Shown: positions 37,496 to 48,000 of the stretch, in pieces
How positions within the stretch are numbered: the stretch's first letter is position 1
Layout: the number at the start of each line of letters is the position of its first letter
NCBI RefSeq assembly: GCF_000003815.2
Contig: NC_049982.1
Location: 19,816,410-19,880,409 of the forward strand
Length of the DNA stretch: 64,000 nucleotides
From: Branchiostoma floridae
Taxonomy: Eukaryota > Chordata > Leptocardii > Amphioxiformes > Branchiostomatidae
Direction: 5' to 3'
The notes under the pieces: model-generated
Seen by the model: the letters and a program-made list of their open reading frames with translations, nothing else
Database searches by the model: none
Told to the model about the DNA's origin: nothing
Made by a program: the position numbers and the translations under genes

Positions 37496-38506
37496 ACTAG
37501 AGTTCGGCGACTTCATAACTCCATGAAATATTTAGAGCTTTTGTAAAATTCATGCAATTGACTAACACATTAAGATAATTTATGCATGGTGGTGTTGTTC
37601 ATCATTGACTAACGTACACATGGCGCAATAATAAAATTCCCATCATGAATCATAAAGTGGTTTTGCAATTTTTACATAAACTATGCAAATAATATAAATT
37701 GCTCATTACCATATTTGGTATCTGCTTATATTCCACCTATCGTAATTAACACGTGTTACATTTATTGAAGTCCAGTTATTGAAAACAATGGAATTATACA
37801 ATTTCCTCGTTAATTATGCAAGTTAAGCCCTCATTTGCATAACATGTATATCATTATGAACATCTTTGCCTAAGGTACCCGCAAGCCTAATATGATGCCA
37901 ATCCGTCAATCGTTTTTGCAGTTATCCTCTTTGGAATGTCTTGACTAAAACGCCCCTGCAGTTCCGAAATTAAATGTAAGGGGGGTGGAAACCTTACCCA
38001 CTTTGTCATGATACTAAATGCTATCTACCACCCAAATTTCAAGACCATATCAGGTCCGGGACAAGAGATACATAGAAAAAACTGATATAATAGAATATTC
38101 TCAATAATTATGTAAATGTGCTCCCATTTTGCGTAATTAGTATTTCATTTTGTACAACATTGTCTAAGGTACCTAACGTTACATACCCCAAGTCATAAAA
38201 ATTCGTTGTTCCCTTCTTGAGTTATCGTCTTCAGCAGTTTTTGACAAAAATGCCTCTGCTATCCCAAAAGTAGCTGCTAGGGAGCCCAAATTTATGTCAC
38301 TTCTTCTTGAGAACAACAGCTATCTAACACCCTAATATCGTGACCATAGCTTGTTCAGAACACGACATAGCAAAAATGGAAGTTGCGCTGCAGTACCAAT
38401 TGAAGCCACTAGGGGGCCCAAAATCTAATCCTTTTCAGCTTTCATCACCCAGTACCAACACACCAAGTATGAAACCAATTCATCCAGCCGTTCTTAAGTT
38501 ATCTTG

Positions 38507-38552
<46 letters not shown>

Positions 38553-38645
38553 GACAGACAGACAGACAGACAAACGCGGGCTAAATATAACCTCCATGGT
38601 ATTTCATGGAGGTAAATATAACCTCAATGGCATTTCATGGAGGTA
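37496..38645 (+). repeat. Long dispersed repeat, copy C
   Basis: Directly abuts copy B (the junction is aaactagagttcggcgac). It ends with an AC/CAGA microsatellite and tttcatggaggtaa, the last phrase being duplicated. Confidence 0.8.
38511..38575. repeat. (AC)n(CAGA)n microsatellite
   Basis: About 18 AC repeats followed by six to seven caga repeats, inside the tail of copy C. Confidence 0.95.
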
Positions 38646-38649
38646 AGGA

Positions 38650-39200
38650 GGCCGAGGATATATGCCGTTACCGTAGTGCCAAATTTTAACTCATTCGATG
38701 GAAAAACGAGCCTGTTATAAACCTAATGACATTTTCGGAAGCATCCTCCTATTATGGCATCCGGTGGAATTACGAAAGTTAATGTCACACACTGCCCGTG
38801 TTGATTGTAATGCTGATGGAATATTCTCTCAGGCAAAGGTTTTTAGCATAATTTGCATCGTTAACACAGCTGTCTAATCATGAAAGTTATTACATACTTA
38901 CTTAATCATGAAAGTTACTACTTCCTTACTCACTTACTTACTTAATCAAGAAAGTCCATGGTTTTAATGCTTATCGGCTTAACGGCTAGCCTTAACACTA
39001 CAGCAGATGTCGGTTTGAGGTATTTTGTTGTGGACATGCAATGGTCCTAATTGTTAGTTGCGAATCCTTAGCTTTTTTATGTAAAAAAACGGTAATTATT
39101 TTCGCACATTGGCAGCTTGGAACCGCATGAGCTATATCTGAAGACCGTGGATTGATGAATTCCACAGCTCTGATATTCATCACTTAGATTATGAACTCCA
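38650..39200. other. Intergenic, no gene seen
   Basis: Only a short acttacttaatcatgaaag repeat near 38877-38950 was noted. Confidence 0.5.
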
Positions 39201-39205
39201 CATCT

Positions 39206-39369
39206 GTGGGTTTCATCGTTATACTGATGAACCCAATGCCCGTTCCGTCGCTAATACTAGCGATCAGCCGTGGGTTTCATTGATATACTGATGAACCCAA
39301 CGCCCGTTCCGTCGCTAATACTAGCGATCAGCCATGGGTTTCATCGATATACTGATGAACCCTAGGCCT
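39206..39369. repeat. 64-bp tandem repeat, 2.5 units
   Basis: Units begin gtgggtttcat(c/t)g(t/a)tatact, continue gatgaacccaa(t/c)gcccgt and end ctaatactagcgatcagcc. The third unit is partial. Confidence 0.85.
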
Positions 39370-39373
39370 ACTA

Positions 39374-39460
39374 GTCAATAGTACGCTAGGGGAGTCAGCC
39401 GACCGAGTAGAACCATTATCATTCTACTCGGCCGGTTGACTCCCCTAGCGTACTATTGAC
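39374..39460. repeat. 87-bp palindromic hairpin
   Basis: gtcaatagtacgctagggga and gtca at the left are mirrored by tgactcccctagcgtactattgac at the right, with an inner gagtagaa/ttctactc pair. Only the middle nine bases are unpaired apart from small bulges. Confidence 0.85.
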
Positions 39461-39534
39461 CCTATTTGTCCAATTTCTACAATTAGACCACCGAAACACG
39501 GAGCCTGGTAGAGGCTAGATTATATTACCTTACC

Positions 39535-40180
39535 TTAGACCTCAGATCCTCCCACAACACTGTTGCATTGGTCGACTCGTCGAGCATACTTTCTCCAAAG
39601 GTTGCGGTCTTGAGCAACTACTGCCATGCTTTCAATGTTGTATAAACCCATTTTCCCTCCATCATCTAAGATTGTCCGTCTTAGTGTAGTTTTTGGGCTG
39701 CCCCTGGGGCGGGTGCCCTTAGGAGCCCATGACATAGCTGTTTTTGTTGTTCTCTTGTCGGATAGGCGTCATACATGCCCGACAAATCTCAATCTTCTTT
39801 TTCTGACTATCTCACTGGCTAGAGGCACCTTAGCTCTTTTCATGAGCTCCTCATTTGTGACGTGGTCACGCCAGGAGATGCCTAGGATTGTCGGTATTTA
39901 CGTTGGAAGGTGTCGAGTGATTTTGTTATCTCTGCAGTGCTTTTCCAAGATTCACATGCATACGTGGCTATCGGCATTACACTAGTCTGAAATAACTTTA
40001 ACTTTAATGGTACGCTGATTTGCTTAAATAGCCAGAATTTTCTCAGGTATTGCCACATACCAGTAGCTTTGCCAAGCCTGGATTTGACGTCTTCTTCTGT
40101 GCCACCGAACATAGTAATAATGCTGCCTAGGTACTTAGTATGTAAATTTGTCAACATACTCAATTTCTTAATTTTCAAGC
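39535..40180 (-). mobile_element. LINE reverse-transcriptase C-terminal relic
   Basis: Reverse-strand frames read KYLGSIITMFGGTEEDVKSR, then WLFKQISVPLKLKLFQTSVM and a CESWK phrase, then a second frame with SWAPKGTRPRGSPKTTLRRT. This is the classic RT thumb and post-RT region (-KYLG-, -LY-CESW-, -GRP-TWR-type) of non-LTR elements. A frame break lies between the two parts. Confidence 0.8.
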
Positions 40181-40199
40181 ACGTTTGGTGATGCGTTTT

Positions 40200-41950
40200 G
40201 GTGCTCGCCTCGCTGCAGTGCCGACGGAAAGTGCTAGGTAAACCATTTTCAAATAGGACCTTCGTTTCTGTAACGTTAACTGCTACTCAAATACCAAATA
40301 CTAGTATCATGAATGTTCAGAGAGGTTGTTTTTAAACAGATGACACCGAACTCGAGAAGAACAAGTTGAACATGTGCAAAAAATATAAAATCAAACAGGA
40401 ACAATATCCACCGAGTTTAGCTTGTGCAGATGGTAGGGAGTCCATTCCACAGAAATACTTTAATCATGCCCGAATGCTGATCTTTTGACCTTGAACAGGA
40501 TCTATACACAGATGTATAGGAACATCATAATAGAGCAGGGCTCCACGTCTACATGTTATACCTGCCTATTTTGAGGGACAACTGGGAGTCTTGTTAAGTA
40601 GGATAAAGAAAAGAATTGTTAAAAAACTGACTTCAGAGCCAAATGTTCGTCACCCCAACTCTATAGGTAAGCATCTTTCTGTTATGTGTATTTTCAGATC
40701 GATCGTTACATGGTGGATTTTGTATTTGCAGGAAGATGAATCACAACAAAAGAATGGTATGGGACTCAGGGGAGATTATATTCTCAGTGAATGTAAAAGT
40801 TTAACGTTACGTTTGAATTATTTACACACAAAGTTACTTTTTACGGCTTAGGTCGGGTGCACGTTCAAAACGGCGTGCTTTCGCATTTTTCATACCACTA
40901 AAAGAAAGCAAACTTTCAGACATTGGCGAGGGCAGTCGGCCACTAAAAAAAAGGGTACAAAGAACATTGCATACCTAGTGCTAACAGCTACGCTTCTGCT
41001 CTGCCATTTTACCCTTCTTTCTTTTACCCAGTTTTGTTATACCTCATGATAATGTTTTTTTTCATTGTGCTCCAATGATCAACATGTATGTGCTTTTTGT
41101 ATGATACTGAAATACTGAATAACGTTTAGAAAAAATAATGATAAGCGAGAAACAGATGCACAACGGGTTACACGAGCTTTGCCAGCGGGCGCTGTCAGGA
41201 CCGCTGGCGCCAGGCCAAGCATTTGTCCTGCTCTCGCGTCTTTCCAAATACGGAGCGATGTGTACCACGTATTTTGCAAAACCATAAAAGCTATTTTCTA
41301 TGTCTGTATTCAAAATGTGTAAAAAGATATTGGACGTATTGTAACTATATACAAAGTCAAAGACGTTTAATTCCTTACTAGAATATTCGTAGGAAATTGT
41401 ATTTTAGTCCAATTGCACTAAACAGCAGTAGATATTGCCTTGTGGTGGTGATAATGGTGATGAGTTTTGCAATTTTTCAGAAATACATTGTAATACGCAA
41501 CTCCAATTTACATATGCATAAACTTGCATAAATTATATAAGTGATACTCTGAGCCCCTATGTGTGGATGTCCCTCAACCTGCCCAAAAGGAGATTGATTA
41601 CTTAGCCACATAACTTTTAAATCAGTATTCAATTTGATTGGTTGTGAACTTGGAAGTGTTTAATTCTGAAATGATTTGACATACAGATATTATTTTAATT
41701 ATGGAAAGAATTTCTCCAACTTGATAACATTGAACAATTATGTATGGAGCATCGGAGAATTCTGTGTAAAAAATAACGTATGAATAACAAACCATTGTAT
41801 TAAACTTTGTGTGTTGTATCTGCACGTATTACAAATGGAATATTATTGATCAGAGTAAGTTATAGATTCAAAAAGTTCGTATGTTGAGTCTGACAACATT
41901 AGTGGCAGATACGAACGTAAATTAAACGGCTTGGTATCTGACGAAATTTT
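40200..41950. other. Intergenic, no supported gene
   Basis: An open stretch at 40534-40851 contains a good donor-like GTAAGC at 40667 and an acceptor-like tttgcag before 40731, but the phases of the flanking pieces do not join and no family was recognised. The rest is featureless. Confidence 0.4.
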
Positions 41951-41954
41951 TTTG

Positions 41955-42225
41955 TTATTTGAGGTTCCGAATTACGGTTTCCAATGTCCGGGTATGTTAC
42001 GGAATCCTTGTCGGATCCACCAAAAATACAGACAAACAAAATACTGCTCCTTATCAGTCGAAAATCTTTGTTTTCGGATTTTGTCGGATTTGAGGTTCCA
42101 AATAACGGCTTCCGATGTCCGGATATATTACGGATTCCTTGTCGGATTCACCAAAAATACAAATATACAGACAGAATACGAGAATATATATCGAAAATCC
42201 TTGTTTTCGGATGTCCGGATATGAT
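41955..42225. repeat. Two-unit tandem repeat of about 135 bp
   Basis: gaggttcc(g/a)aa(t)ta(a)cgg, ttacggaatccttgtcgga and cgaaaatc(t/c)ttgttttcgga recur with the same spacing. Confidence 0.8.
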
Positions 42226-42649
42226 GTTCCGAACTAGAGTTCGACGAACACATCCCTTCGCCAAATAATCATGCCTTTATTAAGACTTTAAAGTTTATGT
42301 ATTACTAAATAGTACCTACCCCAATCGCAAATGACTGCATGGAGCATGAACGTGTGTTCCTCACAAACCCACAAACGCTACCAAAAACATAACCTTCTTG
42401 GCGAACTGGTGACAACGAAATTATGTACAATGTTGTGATACTATCCAGCGCAACTTTTATAGTGTTTTGTTAAACTGTTACAGAGGAAAAAAGTAGAAGA
42501 CTGTGATCACAGATGACCTGGTAGCATCCCTGGTCAATCAGAATTTCATGCTTGTCAGAGGATTTTCTCCCAAGTGTAAGGGCGTCCAGGTCACAAGGCT
42601 CACATCTGAGAAACAGCTGTGTCCATAGATATAGGTCAAAATAAGATAT

Positions 42650-42870
42650 ATAGAAATAAAAATTTAGGCCGGACGAGATGGCCGACACTTCTTTCGATCA
42701 ACCTGCCCGCTAGGCATACGACGTGGTAACCACGTTGTGATACGTCGGAACTACGTTGGTTTGGACGGAGTTCCTGACCCGGTTTGCACGGGCTTAGAGC
42801 CAATCAGATTTCGTGATTCGCGTACAAGCGAAACTTGACACTTCTCTTCTTTCGTAGAATCCAGCTTGTC
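42650..42870. repeat. Dispersed element fragment shared with 7137-7190
   Basis: agaaataaaaatttaggccg followed by gacgagatggccga matches 7137-7176. The flanking phrase aaaataagatatatagaaa occurs on both sides (about 42638 and 42873), which may be a direct duplication bordering the insertion. Confidence 0.5.
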
Positions 42871-43294
42871 AAAATAAGATATATAGAAAACAGTCTATTT
42901 CTCTTTATTGGCCACTGATTACAATTAAATGCATCTTTCCATGTAGATTATCATCTAAAGTACCTTTCAGCCAAAAACAATGCAAACAAGTTTGAAAGTC
43001 GTATCATGGAATTCAGTGGATTTATGAACTTCCCTCATTAATTATGAAAATTAGCTGTTGATTTGCATAATTGGTATTACATCATGCAAGCCATCACTTA
43101 GAAACTTAGAAATCGCTTAGAAATCACGAGCACAGCATGTTCAGAACACAAGTTGTCAAAATTAAAAGTTTTGCTGCAGTACCTAAGTTTGTTGAACTGT
43201 ATGCCAAATTTGTTATTGAATATATGTGGGCATATAATCAAGACACCTAGCTGTGTACGAAAATTAGGGTCATTCGGCTGTAATACCAGGGTAT

Positions 43295-43552
43295 ATGGAC
43301 AGTTTTAAGAAAAGCAGTTACGAGACATCCCCTAGTTCAGTCGAGAATGTACTAAATGATTTTATAGTACCCCTACAAGAAGCAGACAAACAACCACTAA
43401 CATTACGTTGCATGAAAGAAGGAAAAAAGACCCGACGCAAACCCAAACCCAAGAAATGGTTCACTACAACATGTAACACCGAAAGAAGAAACTTAAAAGA
43501 CTTGTTAGCCAAATTGTTATCTCAAATATCCCCTGGATCCCTTCATCCGGAT
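43295..43552 (+). mobile_element. Probable LINE endonuclease-RT linker fragment
   Basis: Frame contains VENVLNDFIVPLQEADKQ, then KPKPKKWFTTTCNTERRNLK. A basic stretch followed by a (K)-WF---C---R--L motif is typical of the segment between endonuclease and reverse transcriptase in many LINEs. It ends at a stop without RT motifs. Confidence 0.5.
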
Positions 43553-43559
43553 TAATACT

Positions 43560-44839
43560 GTAAATGGAAAAAAAAGAAGAATACACAATGTCCCCTACCG
43601 GGCATTGAAGCACCCCCCCCCCAATTATTACCTCTCCATGTCTGCTGTATATTGATATCTCTCTCTTGGGTATCAAATATGTCATACATTCTGTTGTTGT
43701 GGATAGTAGATTTGTTGTTAACTGTAGCTAAGGTATCTCTATTGGTATCAAGTCGTCCTTTTAAATTGCCCATTTTTACCCACATTATATCTTCTGATTT
43801 CCTACCTAGTTTTGTAATAAAATTGCTATACTGCTCCTTGAACAGAAATATTTACGTTTTTACTCGAACGCAAATAATTGCCTTTGCCAAGAAAGCTATA
43901 GTTTGGGTAGAAAATTTTTGTATTTGAGTAGCGGTTGCAGATCTAGAAACAAAGTTTCTGTTCAAAAATGGTTCACTTAGGACTTTTCGCCGGCACTGCA
44001 GCGGGCCGAGTATGTGCGAGTGTGTGGTTGCGGGCACGATAACTAGACGTTGCGGATTGTTTTGCATGATATTTGTGGTTATGTGGGGGTTGGAAAAACG
44101 AAGGTCAAGTTCGATAATGATCTTCCTGGCGACAAGTGGATGTGGCGACAAGTACTGCAGCGGAGCGTCAAAGTTACGTATGGTGTCGGTCTGCATGTAT
44201 GCCAACAGCATAACTTGAGAAGGCGTGGACTTGAGAAGTACCTGTTGTGGAAGGGAAGGTCAAGGGCAAAAAATGGTTTACCTGCCACTTTCCTATGGCA
44301 CTGCAGCATCTGTGTACTATGTATGTTTGTGCACAACATTACTCGAGGTTAGTTGTGATGGATAAAATGGAATTCTCAACTGCTATAAACACGCGTTCAT
44401 GCAGTCGTTTTATTTTGGGGTAGGTACTCTTTAGTTAGACGAACGAGAGCAAATAGTCTTGAATAAAGGCATGCTTGTTTGGCGAAGGGATGTGTTCCGT
44501 GGAAGTCTATTCATAATTTGTTACCATCTTCTTGGAAAGCGGTCGTTCTCAACGCAACATGGCCTGTTTCTAAATTCCAATATTTCTGCATCGACAGGAT
44601 GCAAGAGAAAGTATGACGTGTAAAGCAAAAGTGACAAAGGTCATCTATAATATCAGCATGTAAGATACATCGTAACAAAGAGAAATGACTGTTTATTTTT
44701 GCCTGATCGGTACCGGTGTCAATTGACTCGACGAATAAACATTACCTAGAGTTAATTTCTCCGAGAAGGTACTCTTCTGGGTTGATTTGATTTTTTCAAA
44801 CGTATTTGTTAGAGACCTTCTGTCTTTGTCTAACTATAG
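43560..44839. other. GAL3ST-like: Upstream region of the sulfotransferase gene
   Basis: No coding exon was recognised. The first coding exon begins after an acceptor, so a 5' UTR exon and the promoter should lie here or further upstream; I could not place them. Confidence 0.4.
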
Positions 44840-45004
44840 ATTCGTGAATGGTGAAGACAACATGATCCGAAGAAGGAGAATGAAGATAACATCAGCCTTT
44901 GTGGCTCTTCTCGTCTGTGGTGGATTCAGCTATTATATTTCTACGACCATGTATAAGAGTAACAGCCAAACCCAGTCCCTTCAACTTCACAACATAGGCA
45001 ACAG
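44840..45004 (+). CDS. GAL3ST-like: GAL3ST-like coding exon 1 (membrane anchor)
   Basis: Acceptor taactatag ends at 44839 and the ATG is at 44862, so 22 bases of 5' UTR precede it. It encodes MIRRRRMKITSAFVALLVCG and the rest of the anchor. Donor GTAATC (weak) at 45005, phase 2. A second in-frame ATG at residue 7 is possible. Confidence 0.82.
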
Positions 45005-48000
45005 GTAATCGGCGTGTAATATCGTTTTATAATGGATAAGACGATGTAAGTGGCCCCATTGCCCAGGTGCCGTTAGATAAACTATTAAAGTTGATATCAT
45101 AATTTATATCATGCCCATTAGACTCGTTATAGGTATGCCATTAAAACGTATTCCACGATGCCGGCTTAAGTCTGAATATATCATGACAAATGCCGGATTC
45201 CATACCTCAAAGCAATGTAAATTCATGATAAACGGAATTGTTTTAAAGTATCATCAAACTGCAACAGTGCATTAAGACCAAATGTCTGTAAGGATCAAAT
45301 AATTCTTCAAGATCAAGCATTTATCAAATAGGTATTACATAGATTTTTCTTTGACAAGAAGTTGAGTCAGAATTCTGTTTTAATTTGTCACATGTAGTAC
45401 TTCAAACATGGCTAAAATTCACAATTTCGTCAAACGCAAAAAAACTGGCCTACTTTTGAGGACAACCCCGTGACAACCAAACAAGACGACAAATTTCGCA
45501 ACAATGCTTTTGATAGATATACAAATCATCTATACAGGGTATAAATTTCAAGCCAAAAAATTACCAGTGCGGCACTTATAGCGTTACAAAGTTGGGCCAA
45601 AAATTACGTTATTTTCAAGCTTGAAACATTGTATTGTTTTAATGCTGCCCAAGAACTAAATATCTCGTTGGAAAATTCACAACAATTTTTAAAAAGGCAA
45701 AATGTTGGTCTATTCAGATCTTGTTTTGTTTTGACGATACAATCAACGGTGTTGGAGTGACAATGCCGTAAAGTATGTCGATTTCCGTGTTTTTGAGTTG
45801 CGGAAATTGAGGAAAATGGCCAGAAAACTTTGTTGGCCCGTACCATGACAATATGGAGTTTTGATCTAAAAGAAAGCTATTTTGAGGGGTTGTGTACCAA
45901 GTACTATCTCTGTGTTTACCCTTGCCACCATTGTTTGATCCTTATAGACATTTGCTCTTAAGGGCTAAGCTGTTTGATCGACCTATTATGCCTACTAATG
46001 GTTATACGGCAAGCTAACCCCCCTTACCACTTCGTTTTGAACAATAGATAGGTGCTTTGGTTAAGTTGTGGAAGCCCAATAGGGTGCTACATTTTGACAA
46101 TATACGCTCGATGTTTCATAGCAAAGAAAGATAGGCATAGGGCATTCGGTAAATGGCGCGAACAACGAAAAAAGTTAAAGAAACTAAAATGTGGATTTTG
46201 GCAGGATTCCAGGACCAGGTGAGGATATACATGGTAAGAGAGGAGTGACAGAAAGGACAACCGGTACTTGCATTCCACGAAAGAAATTTGTCTTCATTGC
46301 AACGCACAAAACTGGAACTGTCACCACCTCAAACATTTTCCAAAGATATGCCATCAACCACAAGTTGGCTGTGCTGGTAGCAACAGCCGGTAACCCCGTC
46401 TCCTGGGGCCGATCACCCGCGGAAGAGGATTATATCCACACGCCAGATGAACAGTACGACGCCCTATTCAACCACCTGACGTACAATAAAACATGGCTGC
46501 GGTCCAAGTTCCCAGCCAACACAGCATACATCTGTAAGGAAACTGTTTTATGCAGAAATGATGATTTATTGCATGAAATGAATGTGTATCTTTAGATTGT
46601 TGTCGGAAATTTGAATTGTACTTATATAAGCAAACTTTTTCTCAGCCGTATATCAGTCTTGATTTTTAACAGAAACATAAAATTACTATTGAACAATAAG
46701 CAAACTGTGCTGCTGTGGGAACCATGGAAATCATCATGCCCTACATAGTTTATTGATGCCTTAGGGGTGGAGTCGCCTGGGTAGTACTGCGACAGAGTTA
46801 GAATACTGTTCTAACTCCCCTGTTGCATCTCCAATTTTGTTTCACAGCATGTGATAGAGACCTTTTTACCTTTAGACACAGAAACCGATATGTGTATGCA
46901 GGGATTCGCCGGGACTGATTGTTGGGTAAATGTATTAAACAACTAGAGTTCGGCTACCTTATACCTCCATGAAATATTTAGAGCTTTTGTAAATCTTAGC
47001 ATTTACATGATTTATGTATTATGGTTATCATTGACATGTCACAACGCACACATGTCACGAGTGTAAAAGTCCCATCAATAATTATTAAGCGGTTTGGCAC
47101 TTTATGTATATATGACGTAAATCAGTGCCCCATTTGCATGTTTGGTATCTGCTTATGTTCCACCTATCACATTTTAAATATGTCTATTGAAGTCCTGTGG
47201 CTAAAAACAATGAAAACAATTTCCTCGTTGATTATACAAATCAGACCCTCATTTGCATAACATTATACCATTTGCCTAAGCTACCTGTATGCCTAAAATG
47301 ATGCCAATCCAGTCGTTCCTTTCTGCAGTTATCCTCTTTGGAGTGTCTTGATAAAAAAAACTGCAGTTCCACAATTAAATGTTAGGGACCGGAAACTTGC
47401 CCCACTTTGTCATGACGCTCAAAGCTATCAACCACCCAAATGCCAAGACCATAGCATGTCCGGGACAAGAGATACATTGAAAAATGCTACGATAGAATAT
47501 TCTCATTAATTGTGCAAATGTAATCCTATTTTGCATAATTGACAACATTTTCTTAGCTACCTACATACCAAAAATCATGAAAATCCGTTGTTCTCTTCTT
47601 GAGTTATCGTCAACGTTTTTGACAAAAATGCCCCTACTATCCCAAAACTAGTCGCTAGGAGGCCCACCTTATGTCACTTTTTCCTAATTATATGATCTTA
47701 CACTTAAGAATCATAGCGTGTTCAGAACACGAGATAGCGAACCCGAAAGTTAGTCTGCAGTACCATGTGAAGCCGCTAGGGGGCCCAATATCTAATCATT
47801 TTCAGCTTTTTCATCACACCCCACCAACACACCAAGTATGAAAGCAATCCACGCAGCCGTTCTTGAATTATCTTGTTCACACAGCAACAGACACACACAC
47901 AAACGCTAGTGAAAATATAACCTCCATTACATTTCATGGGCCCAGGTAACTATAAAGCTGTGAAAGCTTTCATTCTGTGACTATCGTGTCCATATTTTAT

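Larger units (their letters stand above)
42246..44497. mobile_element. 2.25-kb segment with 41-bp inverted ends
   Basis: 42246-42286 (gaacacatcccttcgccaaa, then atcatgcctttatt) is mirrored at 44456-44497 (aataaaggcat followed by tttggcgaagggatgtgttc). It could be a non-autonomous DNA transposon that has taken later insertions (42650-42870 element, LINE linker piece at 43295), or two inverted copies of a short repeat. No transposase was recognised. Confidence 0.5.

Noticed and set aside
38511-38640. CRISPR-like short repeats
   Set aside because: They are a simple AC/CAGA microsatellite with no spacers.
40534-40851. 105-codon open stretch with donor- and acceptor-like sites
   Set aside because: The phases of the pieces on either side of the putative intron do not match and no family is recognisable.
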